From: Pascua guehoae | Lineage: Eukaryota > Basidiomycota > Tremellomycetes > Trichosporonales > Trichosporonaceae | Length of the DNA: 41,904 nt | Direction: 5' to 3' | Assembly (NCBI GenBank): GCA_001600415.1 | Contig: BCJX01000003.1 | Location: forward strand, 940,573 to 982,476 | Shown here: piece by piece, positions 1-9,291 of the stretch | Layout of the letters: each line of letters starts with the position of its first letter | How positions within the stretch are numbered: position 1 is the first letter of the stretch | Notes under the pieces: model-generated | Told to the model about the DNA's origin: nothing | Databases searched by the model: none | Seen by the model: the letters and a program-made list of their open reading frames with translations, nothing else | Position numbers and translations under genes: made by a program

Positions 1-14
1 GAGAAAGGGAAAGA

Positions 15-146
15 GGGCAAAAGGGGGGAAGAAAGGGGGAGTACTCTCGGGTGGGGGGACGAGGCGGTGGTGAGAAGGGGGGGCAAAAGGGGGGAAGAAA
101 GGGGGAGTACTCTCGGGTGGGGGGACGAGGCGGTGGTGAGAAGGGG
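15..146. repeat. 66-bp tandem duplication, purine-rich
   Basis: Two adjacent copies of a 66-bp G/A-rich unit (15-80 and 81-146) are essentially identical and contain GTACTCTCGGG and ACGAGGCGG. The G-runs make the + strand strongly purine-skewed. No open frame of interest crosses it. It lies about 560 bp upstream of the first gene and could be part of a longer array cut off by the window edge. Confidence 0.9.
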
Positions 147-464
147 GGGATAAGGTTTGTCAATGGGCGGGCGGGCGGCCGTGGGTAGGCAGGCGACTTT
201 GGGGGGACAAACCATGCAGGCCATGCAGCCAGGGCAGAGGGCAGAGGGCACAAATTCATTCAACAACCTGTTGGGTGGCGGAATGGGTGCGGGCGGGCGT
301 GCGCAGTGTGCGCCTGTGTGCGCCTGTGTGCGTGCTCTTTGTGCATGTGCACACCCTTCCTTTGCTTTGCTTTCCTTTGGTGGCAAAAAGGCAAGGAATG
401 CACCAGATTCGACTCGCACAATAAAGCCTACAATTGGGCCGAAAGACCGATAGAGACTGATATT
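147..464. other. intergenic, TG-rich stretch
   Basis: No gene is seen here. Positions about 296-353 hold a degenerate TGTGCGCC/TGTGTGCG microsatellite. The rest is ordinary upstream sequence of the PPR-like gene. Confidence 0.6.
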
Positions 465-493
465 CCACGTGGACATATTAGCATTCCACGTGG
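465..493. promoter_or_regulatory. paired CACGTG palindromes (E-box type)
   Basis: The 11-mer ATTCCACGTGG occurs twice, with the CACGTG cores at 466-471 and 487-492. They are 21 bp apart, about two helical turns. CACGTG is the site of bHLH factors such as Cbf1/Pho4 in fungi (family knowledge). The pair lies about 215 bp upstream of the PPR-like gene start, a normal place for an upstream activating site. Factor identity is inference. Confidence 0.55.
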
Positions 494-694
494 TATGAGC
501 CTGATAATTCCGAAACGGACCTGGCCCTTCCTTTGGTCGGTTGACTTTTGATCCTTTGGCGGTTGGCGACCCGCCGGCGACACTGTACGGCCTCTACGCC
601 GGGCTGCTCCGCGTCGTGCACTCACTCACTCACTTTCAGCAACAAGCATCCTTGCTCAACTCGCTCAACTCGATTGCACCCCGCAACACCTGGC

Positions 695-703
695 ATGTTC
701 TAA
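695..703 (+). promoter_or_regulatory. two-codon uORF (Met-Phe-stop)
   Basis: ATG TTC TAA ends two bases before the ATG of the PPR-like gene at 706. A scanning ribosome would meet this start first. Initiation there would stop at once and need reinitiation or leaky scanning to reach the main ATG. Whether it is in the mRNA depends on the transcription start, which cannot be seen. Confidence 0.5.
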
Positions 704-705
704 AC

Positions 706-3468
706 ATGCTCCGCTCACGCTGGCGCGTCACGCCGCCCCCACGCACACTCTATGCGCGTGCAGCAGCGTACTCTGCCAATGCCGCAGCCGAGCAACTCGC
801 TCCTCGTCCGGCACCATCGACACAGACCCAACCAACGTTGGGCCCTCGAGTCGACGCGCGCGAACCGGAGCCGTTTGGAGAAGCCTATGGTGCGGGGCCA
901 TCGCGCCTGCCATACTCTCCTCGTCCGCAACCGTCGGCGGCCGCCTTTGAGCAGGCAGGAGCATCGACATGGCCGCGGATTGACGCTGAATTGCGGAGGG
1001 AGGCGACATGGCGCCTTCGAGAACGGCTCAGACTATGCCCACGGAGTCGATACCAGGACCACCTGGATTTTGTCGACTACCTCCAAATCGACCTCGGCAC
1101 GCTATCGCGTCTCGACAAGCACGTGATTCTGCATCACCTGCTGCGCAAGCAAAAGGGGCGCACGGCCGTGCAAATATGCCATCTCCTTCTCGACAGTTTG
1201 CAACCTGGGCAGCCCGGGTTTGCGCTGAGATCACTCAAAGCGCTAAGCCAGTGGGAGGTGCACCGCATACGGCCACGGGATCGGCGTGAGTACCACCCAG
1301 AGCCTCTTGCTGCCGGGGAGAAACATCCGCAGCCAAGCATTGAGGAGCAAGCTCCGCGCCGCCTGAACCGCGCACTGCGCGCCCAGCTCGATCTCCTCGA
1401 GCGCCTTGCCAGTATGCGTCACCCGCGACCGGTCGAGCTGTACCACCTTTTAATCACGCTTTGCGTTCACGACCAACGGCCCGACGAGGCCGCCAAGGTC
1501 TATGTCCGCCTGGTTGAAGACTGGATCCTCGAGGGCCGCATTGCCGAGGGCGCCGAGCACCACGACTTTCATCGCGGCGGCGCACCCGCACAGTTCCGCT
1601 CCCAGCGTGTCAAAACATCGACAATGCACGACATGTGGTTTGCAGGCGTCCGCACCATCCGGCTGCCTGGAGAAGCGTTGTCACTACACGAGCGCCTCGA
1701 CCTGTGGCATCCACAAAACGACGCGGCCGATGAGCGCCTCCGTGGCTTTCCCATGCCTATTCCCACTTCGCCTCCGAGCCTCGTGCCGCCACCGTCAATC
1801 AAGCTGCTCGTTCCCATCCTCGAAGGCATTGTCAATGACCCCAACACGGCCAGCCCCGCCGAGTACGCCGCTGGCATGCGTGCCCTAGCCATGCTCGCAA
1901 ACCCGGTGCTTTCTCGTACACTTCCCATCCCGGCCATCCCACGTCTTCTCAAGACGTTTTCAGACTCGCATACCATCCCGACCGTGTATCCTGAAAACAT
2001 CACGCAAGAGGTCCTCGCGAGCATTCCTCCCGACAGGCGCTGGGCTTACACGGCAAACACGCAGGTGCACGTCGCTCTCGTGTCACTCATGTTCTACCCA
2101 CCCGACTATTCGCACATTGCCGAGCTCGAACGCAAGTATGGTACCGACGAGACGCTCCCCCTGCCGCAGAGTGGCCCACAGATTTATACTCTGCCACCCC
2201 TCGGCTGGAGATCGTGCTACCTGCTCGTCGTGTACGCCACGCGCAAACTTGTCCGTCCCACATTCGTTGTGAGCCTCCTCAAGTACATGAGCGACACGTT
2301 CCGCGACATTCAGCCCAGCGTGATGAACATGGTCTTTCGCAGCGCGACAAAAGTCCGCGCCAAGCCCTTGGCCGAGGCCGCCGACAATGCCCTCTTCGGC
2401 AACTCGCCTCTTGCGCGTGACCCCACGGTCCAGCCCGCTCGAACTCCCCGCGGCGGCAACGCGACGACGCCTGTAAAGCTCGAGTTCGACCCGGTTGCGC
2501 CCAACGAGTTTTCGCTCACAGCGCTAATTGCTCACCTGGCTGCCACGTCGCAGTTTGAGCGCCTCAGGCAGCTGACGTACAAGATCATCCCCTTTCTGAG
2601 TGTGTCTCGCAGCACTCCCGAAGAGGAGGTGTACCACATCGCAGAGCAGACGGGGTCCGAGATGGGCGCATCCCTACGCCCCGCCGACCTGAACCCGGTC
2701 GTCTTTGGTGCCCTCATCAATGCCCTCGCCAAGGCAGGCGACACGGGACTCGCGCAGCGAGTCTTTTGGCTCGCCGAGACGTGTGCGCGGGATCCACGCA
2801 AGCCAACCGCGGGTCTAGATGACCACGTTCGCCTTCCGATCCACATCTTTACGTCCATGATCCGTGCGTACGGTGCAGAGGCGCGTCATATGCCTAAACC
2901 CACAATGGAGCGCGCAGGCTGGCAGGTCCCCGAGCGCTTTGAGCACCTGTCCCGCCGAGAGGCCGGCGAGGTAATGGCGTGGGCAACGTACCGTCAGGGG
3001 CGTGACCAGTGGCACAAATGGGCGTCTGACATTACCGACGTCGACGTAGAGTATCGCCCCGACGAGCGGTTTTTCAACGCGACGACGCGCGCACTGCGCC
3101 ATCGCTGGCAACTGCTCAAGCGTGGCAGCGCGGGAGGCGATGCGGCTCTCGCCCCCTTGGGCTACGAAGAAAATGCAGAGCTCATGACGTTTATCCACGA
3201 CATTCATGATGCCGGCCTCACACCGCCTCCGGGACTCGTCGCCCGCGCCCGTGGCCAGTCTGCCCCAACAAAGGACCTGTACTTTGAGGTGCAGCACTGG
3301 TCCGTCGCCCAGCGGCCCGTCACGGCCAAGGCTGTTCGGCCGGCACAACGTGCGCTCGCCCGCGGGGCCGGGACCCAGTGGCCACACCAGCGCGAAAGCG
3401 AGGACGCCGAGCGGGACCAGAGTGGAGAGTGGACGGGGCGCGAGGTTGGGCGGGATACTGGAGCATGA
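706..3468 (+). CDS. pentatricopeptide-repeat-like mitochondrial protein
   Basis: A single-exon gene of 920 aa. The frame stays open upstream to 541, but only from a TTG; the first ATG is at 706 and begins an Arg-rich, acid-free leader (MLRSRWRVTPPP, then LYARAAAYSANAAA) typical of a mitochondrial presequence, so I chose 706. Helical-hairpin PPR-like segments are visible around residues 243-275 (VELYHLLITLC...AAKVYVRLVED) and 662-690 (VVFGALINALAKAGDTGLAQ). Such proteins bind organellar RNA and act in mitochondrial mRNA maturation or translation (family knowledge). The specific target is unknown. The last 50 residues are charged and low-complexity. A purely alpha-helical non-PPR repeat protein is the main alternative. 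It is convergent with the NMNAT gene downstream. Confidence 0.7.
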   Translation: MLRSRWRVTPPPRTLYARAAAYSANAAAEQLAPRPAPSTQTQPTLGPRVDAREPEPFGEAYGAGPSRLPYSPRPQPSAAAFEQAGASTWPRIDAELRREATWRLRERLRLCPRSRYQDHLDFVDYLQIDLGTLSRLDKHVILHHLLRKQKGRTAVQICHLLLDSLQPGQPGFALRSLKALSQWEVHRIRPRDRREYHPEPLAAGEKHPQPSIEEQAPRRLNRALRAQLDLLERLASMRHPRPVELYHLLITLCVHDQRPDEAAKVYVRLVEDWILEGRIAEGAEHHDFHRGGAPAQFRSQRVKTSTMHDMWFAGVRTIRLPGEALSLHERLDLWHPQNDAADERLRGFPMPIPTSPPSLVPPPSIKLLVPILEGIVNDPNTASPAEYAAGMRALAMLANPVLSRTLPIPAIPRLLKTFSDSHTIPTVYPENITQEVLASIPPDRRWAYTANTQVHVALVSLMFYPPDYSHIAELERKYGTDETLPLPQSGPQIYTLPPLGWRSCYLLVVYATRKLVRPTFVVSLLKYMSDTFRDIQPSVMNMVFRSATKVRAKPLAEAADNALFGNSPLARDPTVQPARTPRGGNATTPVKLEFDPVAPNEFSLTALIAHLAATSQFERLRQLTYKIIPFLSVSRSTPEEEVYHIAEQTGSEMGASLRPADLNPVVFGALINALAKAGDTGLAQRVFWLAETCARDPRKPTAGLDDHVRLPIHIFTSMIRAYGAEARHMPKPTMERAGWQVPERFEHLSRREAGEVMAWATYRQGRDQWHKWASDITDVDVEYRPDERFFNATTRALRHRWQLLKRGSAGGDAALAPLGYEENAELMTFIHDIHDAGLTPPPGLVARARGQSAPTKDLYFEVQHWSVAQRPVTAKAVRPAQRALARGAGTQWPHQRESEDAERDQSGEWTGREVGRDTGA

Positions 3469-4427
3469 GGGAGCGAGCGGCGGACGCGGGACGGGGGACA
3501 CGGAACACGACAAACGAGGGGAAGGGCAAACAAGCACAAGACACACTTTTGCATTGCATACGCATCGCTTCATAGTTCTGCATCGCATCCATGCATCTGG
3601 TACCATTCCACCGCGCCGTGGTCTGTACGTGGGCTTGCAGCGCATTCACTCATACCGTCATCACGTCTGCACGGATAACGTTGGTCACACGCAGGCAAAT
3701 GACCAGGTTGCGACCAAGGTGATGCCATCCCCGCTTGGTCAGACTCGATGTCGACTAGCAGAGGCATTCCAACTGCCATATGGGAATCTTCCTCAACACG
3801 CCGTATCCTCCTCTCCCTGAACAGAAGTAACTCACTCCAGGTAAGAACAGCATGACGGGCAAACAGGCCCACTCGGACAGAGAAAAGACATCCAACTCTG
3901 TCGAAGTCGGACTTTGGGTGGCCCAAGATGGGTGCCAGACCTTTTGCCGCGCGTGATACATGTCCCCTCACGCCCGCACACCCGCCTGCCCGCCTGTCCG
4001 AACCAAACACACCTCTTGGGATGCGCAAATCGCTCGCCCCACGGCTGTGAACTCGTCTGGTCGCTAACTTGTACCAATATTCGGACACGCCGGGGTGAAC
4101 TGCTACGCAACTGAGTAGGACGTTGGAAGCCAAAAAGTAGCACTGAGCGAGTGAGTATTTCATGGCCATTGTATCAGTTGCAGTTGGCAAGCCAGGCCGA
4201 GTATACCCCTGCCATCTATCGGCCCTCACGTCCACCAGAGCTCTGGCCAGCTTATGGCTCTTACTCCGGCCTATTCCAACCTATTCCAACCCTCTCCAAC
4301 CCACCCAACCCACTCCAACTCCACCCCACTCCAACTCGCTTCCCCACCCGTCCAAACCCATACATCCAATCCCGATCCAACCTTCATCTCTACAATTCTA
4401 TACCCTCCCCCCGCCCCCTCCCACCCC

Positions 4428-4429
<2 letters not shown>
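3469..4429. other. convergent intergenic region, CT-rich end
   Basis: Lies between two convergent genes. No open frame with coding character is seen. From about 4254 to 4429 the + strand becomes C/T-rich with repeated TCCAACC-like words, leading into the poly(C) tract. Confidence 0.6.
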
Positions 4430-4479
<50 letters not shown>

Positions 4480-4483
4480 GGGG
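4430..4483. repeat. poly(C) tract of 48 followed by six G
   Basis: There are 48 consecutive C (4430-4477), then GGGGGG (4478-4483), abutting the TAG of the NMNAT gene at 4484. On the transcribed strand this puts C6 and then a G48 run directly after the stop codon. It could form a G-quadruplex or i-motif, but homopolymer length is unreliable in most assemblies. Confidence 0.85.
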
Positions 4484-5572
4484 CTACCGATACAGCCCCC
4501 TTCGTAACACATACTCCGCCACCCCCGGCGGACACCTGTCCCTCACGCCCCGCCCGTCCCCCGCGTGGGCGGCAGCACGCACGGCCGTACTGCTCACGGC
4601 CCCCAGGTCGCCGATATCCACCACCCTCACGCGCCCGCGCGCGACCCACGGCGCGGCAGGGCCCGTGAGGAGGGTGTCGAGCTGCGTGTCGAGGTCGGCG
4701 GGGGCGGGGGCGGGGTTCGGAGCTGGGCCGCTGGGGTCTGGGTTGGGGTTGGCTGCGTTGGATGCGTCCTCGGCCTTGTCCTTGTCCTCAAACTTGCCCT
4801 CGGCCTTGTCCTTGGCCTTGTCCTTCGGCTGGGTCTCGTTCGCCCCCGCAGACCCAGGTCCGCCCACGCCCACGCCCACGCCCAGACTGCGCCGGCGCGC
4901 ACACACAAGCCACGCATGCGTGAACAGGCGCGTGAGCGCGGCGTCCATGTCGGCATAGTACTTTGGGTCGAAGATGCGCACGAGCGTGTCGGCCCCGACG
5001 AGGAATGTGAGTGCCGGTGGGGCCGGGTGGGCGTTGTCGGCGTCGGCGGGTGGGGCAGATCCAGCCTGTACAGCTCCGACAGGGGCGTCGTTTGCACCCG
5101 CCCTACTTGCCAACTCCCCCGCCCCGGCCGCCCCGCCCACCCCACCGGCACAAGCACCCCCCAGAGCCCTCGCGAGCACGTCGGCCTTGCCCACAAACGT
5201 CGGCTGGTGGATGAGCCCCACGCCCGCATTCGCAACATACTCTGCCGTCGCGAGCATCATGTCTGCGCGCTCGCGCGTGCCGGCGTCGGACGGGCGGGGC
5301 GTCTTGTCTGCGTTCCGGCACGAGTAGAGCAGCAGGCGCGCAGTGTAGGGTCCCGGGTCGGGGTCAGGCGCGGTCGCGGTCGCGGCCGTCGCTGGGGTCA
5401 CGGATGGGGTCGCGGGTGGGGTCTCGGGGCGGGGGCGGAGCGGGGGCGGAAACTCGCTCGCGGCGAGGGCGAGGTGCGCGATGGTGGGCGGGTTGAAGCT
5501 TGCGTCCAGGACGGCAATGTGCGCCCTGCGGCCATGGGGGCGGGGTCTGGATGAGGCAGTCTGGCCCACGTC

Positions 5573-5606
<34 letters not shown>

Positions 5607-5791
5607 CTCTGGTTCTGGTTTTGGTTTTGGTTCTGGTTTTGGTTCTGGCTCTGGTTCGGATCGTCTGAACTAGTTGCACATGGCCATCCAGGGGGCGCGA
5701 GCAGCTCGACCCCGGCATAGTCGTCGGCGGACGCGCGGGCGACGGCCGCCGCGATCGCGGCTGGGGTGGGTACGTAGGCCGCCGGGGACAT
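4484..5791 (-). CDS. POF1: POF1-type nicotinamide-nucleotide adenylyltransferase
   Basis: 435 aa, single exon. The nucleotidyltransferase signature SFNPPTIAHLAL (residues 98-109, an HxGH-type motif) and the C-terminal VSSTAVR (an ISSTxxR-type motif, about residues 399-405) mark the NMN/nicotinate-mononucleotide adenylyltransferase superfamily. FLVGADTLVRIFDPKYY is also typical of the fungal POF1 group. The reaction joins NMN and ATP to give NAD+ and pyrophosphate (family knowledge). The open frame extends five codons further to a TTG, but the first ATG is at 5791. Residues 46-73 are almost pure Gln/Asn/Ser, and Ala/Gly/Asp-rich insertions lie between the motifs, making it longer than yeast Pof1. 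It is divergent from the 6369 gene. The fine choice between POF1 and another NMNAT is by motif only. Confidence 0.8.
5573..5656 (-). repeat. hexanucleotide repeat encoding Gln-Asn/Gln-Ser tract
   Basis: Runs of CTGGTT/CTGGCT on + (AACCAG/AGCCAG on -) encode about 28 residues of alternating Q with N or S within the NMNAT gene. Codons are uniform (CAG, AAC, AGC), so the tract can slip at the DNA level. Confidence 0.85.
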
Positions 5792-6368
5792 GCGGCGCAG
5801 GTGCAAGAGGCGGGAGAGCAGCTTGGAGCGATCCGTGGGGGGATGGCAAGCGTTGTGAGATTGGTGTCGAGTGGGTGTGAGGTTGGTTTGGTGTCGCTAG
5901 CCCTGGGGTTGGGTGTGGAAGACGATGAGGGCTGGTTGGATGGTTTAGACTTTGTCTTGGTTGACATGGAACAGAGGCAGCAATGACGACAGACACGGCC
6001 GGACATTACCGAATGGGCGGAAGCAAATCCAACCTCACTCGCAGGCTGGCGACAACTGAGGATGACAGGTGAGGTCGATGCAGCATGGCGAACAGCACAA
6101 CAGTAGTCGAGCGCCCAGTCTTCTAGACATGCGAGACCTTTGTCTTGTCGGGAGCTTGTTCTCGTTATGAAACTAGACTCTGTTAGCCGTTGTCGGTGGA
6201 CGAGGTGCAAAGAACGGTTGAGCAAGGTTGGCCGTGGGTGCCACATTGGGAGCTGGGGGGGTGGGGCACCGCGGTCCACTCAACTTTGGCCACCAACAAC
6301 AGCCCTGCCACATTTCCTGCCCAACTTCTTCAACCAACTCTTCCCTCTGCTCCGTCCTCATCCCTACC
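5792..6368. other. divergent promoter region
   Basis: 577 bp between two diverging start codons, which must hold both promoters. No convincing TATA box or additional gene was seen. The minus-strand open frame across it (to 6279) is continuous with the NMNAT gene only in another frame and looks random. Confidence 0.6.
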
Positions 6369-8568
6369 ATGGGCCCAAAGACCACGCCCTCCCCCGCCGA
6401 CGCCGCCGACGACGCCGTCATCCCGCTCCAAGACTGGCTCAAGCTCCTCGCAAGCCACGGCGTGCCCATGCGCGCCGGGATGGCCCTCGCGGCAAAGGCG
6501 TGAGTCGGCGTGAGCCGGCGGGCTGGGGTGTCCGTGCGCTGTGTTTGTCTCTGGTGCACTCTCCCTGTCTTGTTCATCTCCCTGGGCCCAAGTCCAACTC
6601 CCCCAGCGGCCAGCGGCCTACTTCCCAGTGACTAACCCCAGGTACACGGCATACAACACCAAGGCCAAGCTGCGCGCCATCAAACCGGCCGTGTTGGCGA
6701 CGCTCGTGCCCGATCGGGAGACGCGCAAGTATGTCAACAATGCCATCAAGGGGCTGAATGCGGGCGGTCAGCCGGTGCGTGTCGTAGAGTGTGTGTTCCG
6801 GTGTTAGATGGGTGGGGCCTCAGTTTGGTCGGCCTGAGTTTGAGTCCCACCGTGTGTCGCGCCGTATGAGGGGCAGCACTGATACCAGACGAGGAAGCGG
6901 TCGCGGGACGACGACCTCCTGCATCCATTAGAGGAGAAGAAGCAGGAGGTTCCTACGTCGTTTGACTTTAACGAGATTCTTGATCCCGAGGTGAGTGTCG
7001 AGTCGAGGTCGGGACATCGTGGATGGGTTTGAGGTGTATGGTAGGGTATGGCGCGTTGAGACGGTGTGGAACGATGATGCGGTGGTGGGACATGGTGGCC
7101 GAGGGCATGTGGACGACACAGTGGCAGCCGAGAGCATGCTGCCTCTTGAGACAAGGCCATTTCTCCAGCCCCGATAGCCAACGCCCAACACCCAACCCCC
7201 AACCTAAAACCCAGGCCCTCCTCCCCGTGACGGTCACGGTCAACCGGGCGCCGATCAAGACGGCCTGGGCATACGCCGTCGCGCGCCGCCTGGGCTTTGA
7301 CGCGCAGGAGGCGCTCTCGCTCGCCCACGTCTACGTGCACATTTCGAGCATGAAGCACGCGCTCGCGCTCGGCAACATTCTCGACGCGCAGCAGACGCGC
7401 GAGGCCGAAGAGGAGATCCGCGAGTTGCCGGGCGAACACGACTTTCGGCGCCCAGACGTCAAGAAGACTGGGCGCCGGTGGGGGGAGAAGACGGTCGATA
7501 AGGCCGTGGGGAGCAGTCAGCCGTGGGTCGGGCTGTTGCGGGCAAAGTGAGTCGGGTCGGTGGTGTGGTCCGGCGAGGTCAAGGCGGTTGGATATGTTGC
7601 TGACCAGCCCAGGATGTGCGTACTGTACCCGCCTCTTCAACCATCTGCCACATTTCCATCCTCACCCTTCTCCTCACACTCTACTCAACCCGTCCCTCCT
7701 CTACCCATTCTGACCTCCAGACCCGTCATCGAGCGACCAGATGGCACGTGGCGCGCGATCCAGAAGGGCGTCGCCGTCGAGCCCAGCGTCGGGTACCTGT
7801 ACATCACTCGCGCACTCAAGACGTTTACCCCACATGTAATGGGCGCGATGCAGCTCGTCGCCGAGTCGTATACCCCAGACGAGCTGGAGCGGTTCGGCCT
7901 GGGCCTCTATGTGAGTCGGGCGGCGCGACGGGGTTGGCCGTGTGGGAGAGTGGCGAGCACTGCAATGCCAGACCAGAGGTGCTCGACAACCCTGGGACGT
8001 CGATTGTGCTGTGTCACGCGACCCCACCGAGTAGACGGTAATAGGGGAGATGGGAGCAGTCGCGAGGGTTTCGAGGGGAAGAGCACGGGGAAGGAAACGA
8101 AAAGAGAAGAGTACTACGCACCCTGCCAGCCTGTATCACCACGCCAGACTGCGCTGACGGCAGAACGAATTTAAACCCGACGTCGTCGAGTGGGGCCAGC
8201 GCGGGAGTGTGTCCGTCGCCGCGATCCTGGAACAGATCAAGGGTCCCGTCGAGGCCGGAGGCGGGGCCGATGGAGATGGCACTGGGGCGGATGATGGGGT
8301 GCCGGCGGCAGGGGGTGGGAGCGGGACGGACAAACCCGTCGAGAAGCCTGTCCAGACTGGTGTGGAGGGAGACGGTGCCTCACTCGATGTCGGTGAGAGT
8401 GGGCACAATGCGGACCCGAAGGATGAGACGGAGACGACGGACCAGACCGACAAAGTAGACGAGACGGGCCACGAACCGCCCAGCAAGAAGGCGCGCACCA
8501 GCATGAGTGTCGAGGAGTACGAGGCCATGCTCGACGCCGAGGAGCTCGACTGGGATCAGATTCCATAA
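6369..8568 (+). CDS. conserved basidiomycete protein of unknown function, six exons
   Basis: Exons 6369-6499, 6642-6774, 6889-6990, 7215-7546, 7721-7910, 8164-8568 give 430 aa; all junctions are GT-AG and keep frame. Exon 1 starts at ATGGGCCC in a good context. The N-terminal part is helical (PLQDWLKLLASHGVP...YTAYNTKAKLRAIKP). Exon 3 carries a basic RKRSR nuclear-signal-like motif. Exons 4-5 hold the most conserved-looking block (VTVNRAPIKTAWAYAVARRL, QPWVGLLRAKPVIERPDGTW, PHVMGAMQLVAESYTP). The tail is Gly/Asp-rich, ending in KKAR and an acidic segment. It resembles uncharacterised basidiomycete proteins I cannot name; no catalytic motif is seen. The fourth intron (7547-7720) is the least certain: an acceptor at 7614 would also stay open and add about 36 residues. 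Confidence 0.75.
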
Positions 8569-8675
8569 ACGCGGGGCTGTGGTGTATTTTTTTCTGTAAC
8601 TCTAGGTCTTATACTGTATGATCTTCCATGTAACTGGTTAGGTGGTTGTGAGGAAGGGCGGAAGGGCCAGGGGCA
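8569..8675. other. 3' flank of the 6369 gene
   Basis: Short T-rich stretch (TTTTTTTC at about 8587) after the stop codon. Nothing else is recognised. Confidence 0.5.
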
Positions 8676-8713
8676 ATGCTAATGACGCGCTCTACCAACT
8701 GAGCTACACGCCC
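8676..8713 (-). pseudogene. tRNA-Ala(AGC) 5' half
   Basis: Reading the minus strand from 8713: acceptor strand GGGCGTG, TA, a D-arm with paired GCTC/GAGC around AGTTGGTA (a good A box), G26, anticodon strand CGTCA and loop TTAGCAT with anticodon AGC. The 3' half (TGACG, T-arm, CACGCCC) does not follow within 150 bases, and no T-run terminator is present. It is a truncated tRNA, a tRNA-derived repeat head, or less likely part of a rearranged tRNA gene. Confidence 0.6.
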
Positions 8714-8750
8714 CACTACGATGATGAAGACGGCAGACGCGGGCTGGCAC

Positions 8751-8822
8751 GCTTGAACCGCTAGGCAAGCTTGAACCGCTAGGCAAGCTTGAACCGCTAG
8801 GCAAGCTTGAACCGCTAGGCAA
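8751..8822. repeat. four perfect 18-bp tandem repeats
   Basis: GCTTGAACCGCTAGGCAA is repeated four times (8751-8768, 8769-8786, 8787-8804, 8805-8822). On the minus strand each copy reads GCGGTTCAAGC, close to the first half of a Pol III B box (GGTTCRANNCC). The array sits 38 bp upstream, on the minus strand, of the tRNA-Ala 5' half. Confidence 0.9.
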
Positions 8823-9291
8823 AACGTCACAACTTGCGAGTTGTCATGGCTGGCGCCAAGTCAGTCGCTGGGGCAGCTCGGGTGTCTCTGGTATCCTATT
8901 ATTGTCACATGATTCCTGTCTCTGCGGTGATGCGCATCTTCACCCTGGGTCCAAACATATCACATCCTCAGACTGGCTACAAGAAGACTAAACGAACGGG
9001 TGTCTGTACACGGCGGAACGAGCCTGCTCCCTGCACATGGTCCGTCCCGGAATCGGCCGGGACAGAGGAGGGTAGGTCAGAATGCCGCTCTCGATCTTCC
9101 GAGCATGCTTGACCACGCGCCGGGAATGTGCCGTGAGGCGTGGCGCGCAGTTCTAAACACTCGAAACAAGTGTCGTAGCGCTCGGAGTGGGAATAGGGGG
9201 GGATCTGGAGAGAGAAAGGAAAAGGAGGGAAGTGGTCAGAGGTCAGTCCCGGCCACGGCCGCTAGAAATACATGGTGCATCTTTACCTCTA
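8823..9291. other. convergent intergenic region
   Basis: Lies between the tandem repeats and the stop codon of the GCFC gene. No gene-like frame or RNA signature was seen. Confidence 0.55.

Noticed and set aside
2815..3645. 276-codon minus-strand frame opposite the PPR gene end
   Set aside because: Cys/Arg/Pro-rich random composition, overlapping the convincing PPR-like frame.
6991..7214. Intronic box C/D snoRNA in the 6369 gene
   Set aside because: An ATGATGC C-box-like word is present, but no matching D box (CTGA) or terminal stem was found.
8676..8828. True permuted tRNA gene
   Set aside because: Anticodon-stem complement is present, but the T-stem and acceptor stem do not pair (about five of seven at best with a shortened T-arm); kept only as a finding.
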